From Smittium mucronatum (lineage: Eukaryota; Kickxellomycota; Harpellomycetes; Harpellales; Legeriomycetaceae): a DNA stretch of 49,132 bases. This document shows positions 1 through 11,500 of this stretch, one piece after another. The position numbers and the translations under genes are program-made. Position 1 is the first letter of the stretch; every line of letters starts with the position of its first letter. A model generated the notes under the pieces. It saw only the letters and a list, made by a program, of their open reading frames with translations. It ran no database searches and was not told where the DNA came from. Location: contig LSSL01002296.1 in NCBI GenBank assembly GCA_001953115.1, positions 1 through 49,132 of the forward strand, read 5' to 3'.

Positions 1-310
1 CTCCTACCCAAACGTGGGTTTGATCGACATGGCTTTCCTACAAATAGCTGTTAGACGCTGAGATCCGTCTGACTGTCGAACGCTGGACTTGTGCACTAGA
101 CTATGTCTCAGCTGTGCTAAACGATCGGTTCCTCCTGTTTCGAGATGTTCCTCCTCTAGAATCGCTATCCTCCGAATCGCTGTGCGTTGTCTCCACTATT
201 CCCAACCAAGAATAGTACAATGCTGTGCGAAATTTTGGTCAGGTGTACTTCGAAAAGTACACTATTAAACCACTAAACTACTAAACCACGACAAGGTATT
301 TCACTCTTAG
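1..310 (+). repeat. Dispersed repeat, copy 1 (inverted partner at 37246-37546)
   Basis: This GC-richer stretch matches the reverse complement of 37246-37546 along its whole length, roughly three bases in four by eye, with small indels. Shared landmarks in order are a 'CTCCTAC' start, 'AAACGTGGG', 'TGGCTTTCCTA', 'TCGAACGCTGGA', 'CAGCTGTG', 'TTCGAGATG.TCCTCCTCT', 'TGTACTTCGAAAAG' and 'TTTCA.TCTTAG'. The left edge is cut by the window, so the true length is unknown. I see no reading frame shared by both copies. It could be a SINE, a solo long terminal repeat or the terminal repeat of a larger element; the sequence does not decide. Confidence 0.75.
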
Positions 311-456
311 GGGCTATATATTATTGAATATCAAAAATTCCATTTGAATTATTGAATTACAAACGGGGTGCGCACTTAAGCGGGGTGCTACTTTACTTCG
401 AAAAGTACACTGTTAATCCCCTAAACCACGGCAAGGTATTTCACTTTTAGGGGCTA
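246..456 (+). repeat. Tandem duplication of the repeat's terminal segment
   Basis: Positions 246-316 and 394-456 are direct copies of each other: both start 'TACTTCGAAAAGTACAC' and end 'TTAGGGGCTA', and the first copy has an extra 8 bases. Each contains a hairpin (stem GTACTT or TACTT against its complement, loop CGAA). The spacer carries two 'CGGGGTGC' words at 364-390. The inverted copy at 37 kb has this segment only once, so the duplication belongs to this copy or to a longer family member. Confidence 0.7.
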
Positions 457-1296
457 AAACTTTCGTATATTCGAAAAAAATATCTCTAATTGGGAGGATG
501 TGTATATATCCTGTAGAAATTTTGTAACATCAAAGGAGTGTAATCATATAACTACTTTCTCTCAAAGATTATTAGGGATGATTTATTTAGCACTTTTCTG
601 CTTTCAAAGAAAAGATAGCCCGAATACCAAAGAAAATAAATAAGAGCTCATGCTTAGAAAAGCCGTTAGTTTAAATATTTCAATTTTCAGTTTAAAGCTT
701 AGCAATAAATTTAAATTTACAGATTTGAGCATTAACATATTTAAAATAAGAATTTTATTTTATTTTATGAGATTAAAAGATAAGTAAAAGATTTTTACGG
801 AAATTTTCATTGAATTTTGTGAACATTTATATTTTATTAATAAAATGAGGTGGAGAAAGTCTGCGTAAGAATAACTGTCTAGTTATTTAGGCATTCTTTA
901 GTTGATTTCAGGAAAATATACATTATTACAGAACCGTTACATCTTTTTATTTGATAATTTTTCATTGTGTCTTCTCAAAGCTGTAATATGTGATAAATAA
1001 TCATTAAGCCTTTACTATTTATCTCTCGCCATTTTGAACGCAATCTTCATCCTTTGAATCATATATTCTTTTTTTTTTTCAACCTAAGAATAAGGAAAAA
1101 ATAAAGATCTTTGTAGATTTAACCTTTTAAAACACATAATTTTGATGTTTAACATTAAATCTATCTAAAAAGAAGAACAATAAAACGCTTAAAAAACATT
1201 TCTTAAATATTACAGGATAATTGCGCATATTTATAACATGACTGACAACTTAGAAATTATTGAAAGATTAAAAAAATAAAATGACCTCAAGGAAAA
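457..1296. other. AT-rich spacer without recognisable gene
   Basis: No open frame of useful length and no recognisable protein similarity on either strand. It is mostly A/T runs, including a T tract near 1070-1079. Confidence 0.6.
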
Positions 1297-1314
1297 GATA
1301 TTTAATTTACTTTT

Positions 1315-1472
1315 TTTTTTTTTTTTACGGGAAATTTATTTTAAAGTTAATAAAAAGTTATAAAAACTAATTTAAAAAAATTAAAAAAAGTGAAAATTTT
1401 TCAAAAAAAACTTTCACCCAACTCCCCTCTGCCGCTCTAGCAGCTCCATACCTCGAGGGCATTGGTTCAAGG
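1315..1472 (-). mobile_element. SINE-1 copy A, flanked by an 18-bp target-site duplication
   Basis: An insert of about 158 bp lies between two identical copies of GATATTTAATTTACTTTT (1297-1314 and 1473-1490). Read on the minus strand it begins CCTTGAACCAATGCCC, has a GC-richer head of about 60 bases, then an AT-rich body ending AAATTTCCCGT and a poly(A) run (the T run after 1314 on the plus strand). TSD plus poly(A) is the standard signature of LINE-mobilised retroposons. Copies B (near 4557-4720) and C (39116-39264) start at the same base, so this is a family with a defined 5' end and not a random LINE truncation. Pol III A and B boxes are not convincing. Confidence 0.75.
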
Positions 1473-1490
1473 GATATTTAATTTACTTTT

Positions 1491-4400
1491 AAATATTTTT
1501 GTTGCTTATTAATTTTTGAAGAAAGTGTTTTCTAAAGGTGATAAGATTTAGGATTTCTAAAAAAACATATTAAAGCTTTAGATTACATTCAAACTCTTAC
1601 AAGTAGTTTTAATTTAAATCTTCTTGAAAATCATGTCGTATCACAACTCGAGGGAGAATTGAAATTGCCGGCTTTTTTCCAAAATTTTCATAATTTCTAT
1701 ATAGTTAATCGGATTTTTATAACCCAATCCCATTTTAGTATATTCCAAGTAAAACGACCTCATCGACATGAAAAATAAAAAATTTTATTCTCATAATATG
1801 CTTACTATTGGTTATATTTTTTAGTAAAATTGTTCAGAAACTATCTATCGAAGAAATTTAATTTATAAAAAAAAAAGTTGAATAAATTTTTTTTTGATCT
1901 TGATTAACTTTTATTATTGAATAACAGAATAAATTTAATTAGATGTGATATATGAACAACTTCAAATATTTTCAAAGAGGATATTTTATCTGAAAGGTTA
2001 ACTATATCCTTATTTAAAGGGTATCAGCTCAGATTGTTGTATTTATTCTCTTATAATTTAGTATATAGTTAAGATTACAAGGGAATATTTTTCTTTGAAG
2101 AAAAGGGCTAATTTATGGGTATCATTCAGAAATATAAAATGTTTTTACCAGAACATACAATAACTTAACATTACTTTAGCAAAATTGTACATTTAATAAT
2201 GGGAGAATTAATCAGGATAGTCATTTATGAATAAGTAAAAATACCGTTAAATTTTTTTTTTTTAAGAAGTGGTTTTAAAATAAATCGGAAAATTTTTTAA
2301 ACCGATTTTACACCGTATTTAAAATTATTTTGGTGATAAGTTTCTTTTGAAATTCATGATAGAAATTTAAATATTAGATATTCAATTTTAATCAAAATAA
2401 TACATCTAACTAATTTTTAATTTTTTTTGGTGAAAATTAAAAATTTATGACCAAAACCAAGTTCAAAAAATAAATTTATATAATACTCATATAAAAGTTA
2501 TTAAAGGGGGGTAAATATTCTTTTTAATTAAAAATATAAAATGAATGAATATTTCTTTAGTGCTTAAAAATTTTAACTTTGTTATTTGAAAATATTTTAC
2601 GTACATACAATTAGTTTCTATTATTTATAATAATAATTTCAAAAAAATTGGATTGAATTCAAGCGAATATCAATTCTAAAAAAAGTAGATCAGATGATCG
2701 TAGGCACCACAAATAAGTGGAATATATATATATATATATATCTGAAATATTGGTGAAATTGAAGGATGTGATAAATGATATATTTTTTAAAACGATTTTT
2801 TTAATAGAAATAATCAATATATTTAAAAGCGGATAATATTTATAAATATATTAATTATTCAATATTTTTTAAAAAATAAAATAGAAAATGTTTGTATAAA
2901 GCTACAAAGTCTGTTGATATATTTATTTTTATAAAAAAAATTAATTGATTAAATTACCCCTAATATTTAATTACTTATTAATTACTTAGACAGTTAATGG
3001 AACACTTCAAAAAGTAAAATATACTGAAGTTTTACACAAAAAACTTCGAATTTTGGTTTCTAATGATACAAAAATTTAATAATCATAATTTACTAAGTTA
3101 AAATGGAGTATTTCTGTAAAAATTACTTGTGAATTTATTATTTTAGGAAAATTTATGTGGCTATATAAATCTCAAAACCTACTATTCTACCAATTTTTAG
3201 AAGCTAAACTTAAAAAATGTCCTTTTTGTTTTTTATCTTATAGAATTATGCGATTTAAATTAATTTTTAATATAAATATCAAGATTTATATAAAAAGTAC
3301 ACAATAATATGATTTATATGGATTAAATTAGTTTTTTCTATATTATCAGAGTTAATATACCAAAAGAAAAATGGAGAGTATGTTTCTGCTAACGAAATAA
3401 ATTATGTATAAAAAATTATGTGAAAAAATTGCATTATAGATCAATTTTTTTAATTTTTGATCTGGGTATTTTAAAGGAAACTTTTTTTTTTTCATCTTTT
3501 TAATTTCATCTAATGGATATATTTTTCTAAAAAATAGCTCTACAAAAAAATTTAATATAACTGATTTGAAAATAAATATTTGGCATTTACTGATATCTAG
3601 AAAAATTTTAATAAACGTATTTTTTAAAAATGAACATAATCGTAATTTTAAAACTAATTTATTTTTTATCTTTCGAAGATAAGATTTACAAAAAATTATT
3701 TATGGATTTTTGTTTTTTCTAGCAATATTTATTTTTGAAAAGTTTCATTTTTTCCTCAATCACAATATTTCATATGAAAAAAAAATATTAGATTACACTT
3801 CAAAACTGGGATATTAATTACATACAAAAATGATATTATTAAAATCACTTTAACACGTTTGAAAATTTACAATAAGAAAAAAATTTGAAAACATTTAAAA
3901 TTATGTTTAAAATTTCCCAATGAGAGCTTATAAACTTTTTATTGTGTTATAATAAAAGAGTGTCTTATTAAATTTTATTTAGAAGCTAAAAAAATAAACA
4001 TGGAAAGATATTTTCATAAAAAAAAAATCGAAATAAATGAGAAGCCGTAAATTAAAAAATCCTGTGAAAAATATCACCAAAAAAAATCCAAGACTAATAT
4101 AATTTCAAAATTTAATAAATTTTATTGAGGATAAAAAAGTTGCATTATTTTCAATTATTTTCAATTTTTTCAGTTAGATCTAATATTTAATCATACTAAA
4201 ATTTAGAAATATAATCAATGTGACATAATAGACCGAATAAAAATAATAATTTTCATAATAGAAAGAATAAAACACTATCTGGTTTTTAACTTGATATTGA
4301 GACAGAAAGTTAAAAAAAAAAAGGATTTTTTAACAGAAAAAAGATTAAAAAAACAATAATAATTATACTAAATGGTAAAAAATAAATTTAAACATTAAAA

Positions 4401-4556
4401 AAAGAGATATTAATTCAAACGAGTAAATAAAAAAATATTTATCGATAAAAAATAATTAAAAAGAGATTTTTTAAAAAATTAAATATAAAATAAAAATTTA
4501 TAAGTAAATAGGTAATCTGATAAAAGCATTAAAAAAGGTACCAAATAGATTATTTT
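1491..4556. other. AT-rich spacer
   Basis: About 3 kb of A/T-dominated sequence with no supportable gene. It includes a short (AT)n run at 2722-2741 and many homopolymer runs. A 'GATCAGATGATCGTAGGCACCAC' type complexity blip near 2690-2712 is too short to assign. Confidence 0.6.
2722..2741. repeat. (AT)n microsatellite
   Basis: Ten uninterrupted AT dinucleotides in spacer DNA. Confidence 0.9.
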
Positions 4557-4720
4557 TAATTTTTTTTAGTCAAAATTTATTTTTAACCCCAGTAAAAATT
4601 AATAAAAAAACTAATAAAAAGTTTTAAAAACAAGTTGTGAATTTTCGATAAAATTTTTTCTACCCAACTCTTTTGCACTACTCTAGAAGCTCTGTACACA
4701 CTGGGCTTTGTTTCAAGGGG
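4557..4720 (-). mobile_element. SINE-1 copy B
   Basis: Minus-strand copy of the family seen at 1315-1472. It begins CCTTGAAACAAAGCCC near 4720 and runs through an 'AGCTTCTAGAGTAGTGC' head and a 'GAGTTGGGTAG' junction. An AT-rich body follows, ending in a poly(A) tract (T run near 4558-4567 on the plus strand). Only a degenerate TSD can be suggested: 'AGATTATTTTTAAT' on the left against 'AGTGATTTATTAAT' on the right. The divergence from copy A suggests an older insertion. Confidence 0.6.
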
Positions 4721-4769
4721 GCTAGTGATTTATTAATACTTTCCAGGATTAATACACGAAAAAAACGAA

Positions 4770-5260
4770 TTCCATCGAAAAATTTCGCAGATCCCAGCTA
4801 ATTTATTTGACTAGCGTTGCCAGCGCGGAGGTTGCAAGAAGATTTTTTTCGACTCCCCCCCCCCCTCCCCCACCCAAGGAGTTTTCCGATCTGCTTCAAC
4901 TAGCTGAATCGGGAGAAGGTCACTAAAACTTCCACTGAAGTTTATATTTTGAGCGAAAAATTGCTCAATTGTATCTCTGCGGGCGTTTTCCCATTTTATT
5001 TATTCTAAAAATAGGTGCTACATCGTCTCTAACGTGTTTTTTTTGCAAAAAGGGCAAAGAAATTAAAATTTTCCGTCGATTATTTTGATATTGTTCAGGC
5101 ATTGAACCGTTCAAAACTGACCAATTCGGATTTTTCCAATTTCATGGAAGCCTATTTGCATATCTGTATTTAGGGCTTGAAGTTTGATCCAGCTTCCAGA
5201 ATTTTTAATTCCCCGATCTTGAGCCCATTTGTGAATTTTTGACCTGTTAAGCTTGTTTTT
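4770..5260. other. Unidentified higher-complexity island downstream of the giant gene
   Basis: Base composition is clearly less AT-rich than the flanks. Both strands give short coding-like stretches. On the plus strand an open frame near 5046-5171 reads through 'KFSVDYFDIVQALNRSK' and resumes after one stop. On the minus strand there are 'HKWAQDRGIKNSGSWIKL' near 5160-5250 and 'RDDVAPIFRINKMGKRPQR' near 4980-5040. I recognise no domain, and the apparent coding character may only reflect lower AT content. It could be a decayed transposon or the end of a lost gene. Confidence 0.4.
4855..4875 (-). other. G-quadruplex-like motif on minus strand
   Basis: The plus strand has C11, T, C5, A, C3, so the minus strand reads GGG-A/T-separated G tracts with at least four runs of three or more. 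It lies about 650 bp past the stop codon of the minus-strand gene, on its non-template strand, so an RNA reading through would carry it. Confidence 0.6.
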
Positions 5261-5270
5261 TTTTTACTCG

Positions 5271-5529
5271 TTTTTTTAAAAAAGGCTATGGGAGGCGAAA
5301 GAAGTAATTACCTTAATTAAAATTTCCAGACAATATTTTTCAACTGCAGTAATGGATTCAACCTTACAAATACACATTCAATTAATTTTATCTAAGTAAG
5401 AATTCAAGATAGAATTAATGAAAATATTTTTTTTAAAAATACAATTTCTCTTATTTTTGCTATAATAAGAAACTAAGAGGAAAATTTTTGAATCTCTAAA
5501 AAGTATTAAATTTTAAGTTATGATGAAAA
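5271..5529 (-). other. 3' flank of the giant gene
   Basis: AT-rich region after the stop codon. It presumably holds the 3' UTR and transcript end, but no strong cleavage site can be fixed from sequence. Confidence 0.4.
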
Positions 5530-8500
5530 TCACAAAAATTGTTTATTGAACTCAAAATTTATATCTGATTTAAAAATATTCCAAATTGATTCATCAAAGT
5601 TCAGTAATTCAGAAAATTCCGACAATCTGTTATAATCCCGGAACATGTTTTCATAAACTTTAATAAAAGTTTTTTCGGTTATATTTTTTGTAGAAGGTAA
5701 ACCTTGTGATTGAAAAAATATTTTGTCGAACAATATTTTATCTCTTAAGTTTAAATCATTAAGAGGATCGATGGCCGAGATGTCAAAGAGTCGGGGTTTT
5801 TTAAGATTTTCAAAGCTTGGGAAGTAAAGAGCTGAAACTTGGTATGCCATTGCGGAAGAAAACTTAAGCATCCCGCTACTTGATATGACTAATCTTGTTG
5901 AAGATTGTGAAGATTGTGCGTAGTCTCCAGTTATTGATCTTTTAGAATATATATTATTTAGATCATTTGCTTCTAGAAAGTCTTTATAATCCATTCTTGA
6001 AAAATACGAAGATGGTTCTGGTTTTTTAGAACTATCTTTAAACTGGCCGTGAGCTGGATTCATTGAGTCTGATATAAAACTGGAAGTATGATCAGCAATC
6101 TTTACGTGGAAGTGATCTAATGAACAGGTTATATTGCATACCATAGGGTAAACATAATCTAATTTATGAGATCTTCCATAATAATACGGAAAATTTAAAT
6201 TTCTATCTTCAGAAAGAAATCCAGGCATTTTTTCTGTGGATATTTCGGAACTGGATGGATCTTTATTTCCGGATTCTGGGCATTCATCAATTTCATTCGA
6301 AGATAGTGTACATATCATAGAATAAAAGAATGGAATCCACAATAGATCAGGAATATCCTTCCAATGGTCATAGGTTTGATGGCATGAGTATTCTGAGTCA
6401 ATTTGAAAACTTTGATTCAAAGGAATCAAACTTTTGTTTATACTCATGGGAAGATCACTTCTTTCAACTATACTATTTGCTTTCAATCCATCGTTTAATA
6501 AATTTAGCAGATGTATGACAATAAGATCGCACAAGATTTCGGCTAGATATTTGGAGCAAATTGCAAACGTGCAAACCCAAGATATTGCAGGAGCATCTAA
6601 ATAGGTAATACAATCACATTCACAGTTTTGTACGCCATCCTTTATGTCCTGAGTGGAACATGAAAAAATAGTGTATTGATATGAATATTCAGCATCATTT
6701 TGGGAGAGATATGATAATGAGCTATCAGAATCGGATTCATACCAAAAAAGTGCCAAGTCGCTAATACACACTTTGCTAGGTGAGAAAAACGCTAGGCTTC
6801 CCGTAATGCAAGTTTGCTTGAAGTCCAAATTTAGCAGCAAATATGCAGAGATGATGATCTTAACAAAATCTTCCGCAAATAAGTCATGCAAAGTTATTGA
6901 GTAGCATTTCCTACCGGATAATATTGGGTAGATATCGAGAATGTCAGAGTTTTGATCATCACCAACATAGGATAGGCATGATTCGGTAAAATCTCCACTT
7001 ATTATTCCATCAAAAAAAGGAGATATCGAGCAGAGAAATTTATGACTTTTGACAATAATCACAGGAGCTATGGATTGGTCGTTTTTCGTAGGGCTCTGAG
7101 GAAATCTGATAATTACAGGGATATCTTTAGTAAGCGTATTCATAAACAATGAAGATTTTGAAGATTTGAAGGTTAGAAAATTGCAAAGAAAAGTTAAAAC
7201 ACCATTCAGATTTTTTCGATTCTGGTCTGCACACTTATAATAAAGCAAGGTAGACACGGAAGAAACATGCTGAATTAATGGCATAGCTAAATTCCTAGTA
7301 TCTCCTTCTTTAAAAATATGTTTTAGTAGACATTGGGTGTATTCGTTGCAAAAATTACCAGATGAGTTGCCCAATAAACAAAAAAAATCAGTTTTCATAA
7401 CATTAAAAAGGTTATAAAATTTTTGGGATGCCTCAAAAAAAGGGTTTAGGATAGCCTTAGATTTTGTTTTTAGAAGAGAATTAGTCAGAATCGTTTGAGA
7501 GTCATTGAAACCATCTTTTTTTGATATTAACATTAACAATTTTTCAAATTCTGGATAGGATGAAGGGGTATTCCCCTTATGTGATGAAATGTCAAATTTC
7601 AGTTTTGGATTTAAGTACACAAGTGCGCTTATCAAAGAGGATCTATTAAAGTTTATGCATCCATTATCGAAATTTTGAAGGTATTCGGGAAAAAATTTAT
7701 CCCCAGAAAAAAATATATCAAGAAACTGTTGTTTAACCAATTCTAACTCATCGAGAAAATTTCCTGATATACTTATACTTGGATTAAGGTTGTAGGAGTT
7801 TACAAATCTGGGGGTTTTGTATAAACAAACGGAGATAAGTTCAAAAATCATTGTTAAACATCCGTTATTGGTTAAACGGATTAGTCTAGATGTAAATGGC
7901 ATATCGTAAAAATTTCTTCCCTTTTCGTTACAAAATGCATTTATAATTTGAAAAAAGTAAGCCTCAACACCAGATTTCCAGTTAATCTTCAAGTTGGAAA
8001 TGAAAAAATCCAGTAGAGAAACCAAATCATCTGTGGACGAATCAAAATTCAAACCGAGAGATCTTAGAAGTTCTAAATCTATATATGATTGTTTGGTAAG
8101 TTTTTTTAATTTGGGGACCTCAAAATATGAATACTCGTGAAGGAGCTCCTCGTTAAAGGGGATTGAGGAAGATATATTATTTGAAAGCAAGAGATTATCA
8201 AAAGAATTGAATCCGTGTTTAAAAATAAAATCTTTTAAATTTTTTTCTAGGTCGCTTAGTTTGGGGTAGAAATGATCGTTAGAATTATTTTGATCACCAT
8301 CGAAGTTATCGGAAGTCTGTGCATCGTAATTACTGCATAGGATAGTAATTTTCCGAAGCTTTTCATATAAAGAATTTTCTATCCTCGAATAACTTGATTG
8401 ACAAATATCTAAATCGAAATTAAAATTAAAAGCAAGGCAATAATAAGATAGTAAACTATGATCTACTCCAGTTCCAATGTCATCACAAAGAATGTCTTTT

Positions 8501-11500
8501 TCTCTGAGTATAGGGCTAGAGCTATGATTGCATTCGATTGCTAGGTGAATAATTGAAGTGTTGAACATGTCTAGGATACTTTGACAGTCTATTGTGAATT
8601 TACTAAATTCGTTTTTTCGTTTATTAATAATAGTATCCAAATTTTCAGTGAGAAGAAGCTTTTCTCTCACATCAAAAATATAATTTTCTGGATTAAAAGT
8701 GTCTAGCAGACCATTCCCAATTAGAGTTGAAAAATGAATATCTGAGGTGGCTGATAACCAGCCAGATTTAATGTTAACTAGCTTTTGCAAAAACCGATGA
8801 GAACTTGTAGATAAGAGTGTCCAAAATTCGGAAGAGATGGAAAATTCATGGATGATTTTCTTCTTGATATGAGCAGTACCAAAATAATTGTTTTTGTGAA
8901 ATAGTTTTGGAACCAAATTGAGATGATTAAGCAATATAGAAACTTCAGAAAACAAGCTTGGAAGGAAAGGGGGTAGTTTGCACTGATGTGTATTAAAAAT
9001 CAATATTGATAGTAATCTTATTGACGATAAATGCTCCGAAAAATAAGCACCACAGTTCTCAGAGTTTAGGTCGTTTGGATTGAAAGAGTTTATTTCTTTT
9101 TCTAACGAGGAGTCAATTTTTTTCGAAGTAGCTATCGAAAACTGGTAAACTGATTTGCTAGTTAATATACGAGAAAAGTCATCAATTGAAAATACAGCTT
9201 CCTCAGATTTGGCTTTAGTTTTATAAAGCATTTTTTCAATGACGTTTTTTTTAATGGATATGGGAATTTCTACTGAAACAAGCGAATTTAATAGATATTC
9301 ATTATATTTAATTAGTGGCAAAAAGCCCAATAGAAATATCGCTGTGTGAAAGGATAAAATTACACTTTTACTATTACCCATTATGTAATCAAGTGAATTA
9401 ATAGAGGGTAATTTGAAAAAATCACAATTTAAGTGGTTATGAGGATGGTATTTTGGTTTTTCAGATTGATAAAGAAGGTTGGGTATTAGAAAAGTACTGT
9501 TAAGGAAATCGAATTCAGTCTTTTTAGAAGCTGCTAATATTTCGCTAATTGCTACCGACATAGTGGATATCCACCACTGTGAAAAAAGAAGGGGGCTGTT
9601 TCCGTGAAAATCATAACTATTTAGTGAGGAGTCAAATTTATTCTCTCCAGATGTGGATAATATGTGAACCGTGTCCTTTGTGCGATTTTTTGGTTGATTT
9701 CTAATCAAATTATGAGCTACAACTCTTTCTGAGATTCTTAGGTTTACAAAATTTCTTTTGGCAATAAGGTCTTGGTATGATCTGATCTTGATTTTGCAGT
9801 TAATAGAGAATTTTCTTAAATTTTGAAGTCTTTTTAATGACAAAATGGATTTTGAAAAAGAATTCACATCAAAAACATATTTTGGGAGATCTATTGAGGC
9901 AAAGGATTGGATCAAAAGGTATGATTTCGGATCGTTAGGGGTCCCAGATATTGGTAATTTTTGGCCATTTGAAAATTTAGTGTTCAGCAGGTTCTGGATA
10001 AACGAATCATCTGTGATATTATATGGATGGATTTCTGATAAATTTATATTATTCTTTTCAAAATTTGTTAAAATAGCTTGATTTGGGGATTTTTTACTGT
10101 TAAACTTGAATTCGACAATGGCCCCTAACAACGAGGCTAGTAAACATGAAGATTCAAAGGCCCAAATATCAAGAATATGTCTTTCTGAAGGGACTAAATG
10201 GTCAACGCAATTTATTTTCAAATGTTTAGGATCATCAAATCCCCCACTTTCTTGTGATAAAGAACACATGTCAATGTCATTAGAATCTATCTTTTTATCT
10301 GTGTTGGTAGGATTTTTATTTTTAAATTTTCTAGATTTTTCGGTAACATTTAAAGACAATGGTTTGAGTATTATAGAGTACAAACAAATTCTAGCAAATT
10401 TTCGGTTTGGGAAAAGTTGTTTCGATATATGAATGGGGTTTTGTGGATTGAAATGGCTTGAGTTTAGACTTTCGCTTACCCTAGGGTCTAATTGGAATGG
10501 AGGGACACTTGATAGTTCAAGAATCATTGCCAAAATTTCATTTGTTACATCACGACCACAGATATTAGGGAGTCTCTGAAGATTAGTCCATTCCCAGCCG
10601 GCTGATTCAGTTTCATGCATCTGAGATTTTGAGGCAACAGAGCTCATCCATTTTAAACAGCCAAAAATTCCATAGTATACAAGAAAATAACTATGACTAA
10701 CATATTGGAACTCGTGAACTAAACTAGGATGAGGTAACTCTTCAATTTTTTGGGTTGATTTGATATTGAGATCGTGTATTATTGTAGGAAATATCTCAAT
10801 ATGATTCAATGAAAAACTGGTCAATAGCATAAATGCTTCGGCCCACCGTCTAAGTTTCCCTGAAACGGCAGCCATTTTTAATCTACTAGAATAATTGTTC
10901 AAATCCCCTCCTAAATCGCTGGAGGCAATCTCAAAAGAGCAAATGCAAACGAAATTAGAGGGCCAACTCTCAATCATATAATAACAAGATTTTAATAGTT
11001 CTCCGGATGATGTTATAAGGTTGTTAAATTCTTGACATGAACTTTTTTGAGAGTAATTCATATCTTTAAAATAAAGTATGCTTGATGAGATCCACGTTAA
11101 ATCAACTAATATTGAGAAAACAAATCTGCCAATTATTTTTTCAAGGTTTTTTTGGATACTATAATTCGTATTTTTTACCGAGTATGATGGCATTGACGAA
11201 AGAGGATAATTTTTTTTAGAATCCTGAGACACGTTAAACCCACAAAATATGAATTCTGATGCTTTTTTAGCTTTAGGACTAGAAAAGAACCAATTTTTAA
11301 TCGACGAAATGACATAGAAGAATACAAAAATATGGTTATTTAATCGCTTAATTTCATTATTGCATCTATGGAGATGTTGGCTTTCTGTGGTACATGGAAA
11401 TAAATCAAAAAAAACCTTTGACGGACCTTCAAATTCAGAATCTTTGCCTGATTGTTTTGAAGTGGTTGCTAATATTTTGGCTTTGTGATGGTTATACGAT

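Noticed and set aside
1..310. Long terminal repeats of one retrotransposon spanning to 37 kb
   Set aside because: The two copies are inverted; LTRs must be direct repeats.
6330..10432. Plus-strand open frames at 6330-6518, 9845-10081 and 10106-10432
   Set aside because: They lie wholly antisense to the intact minus-strand gene and have no features of their own.
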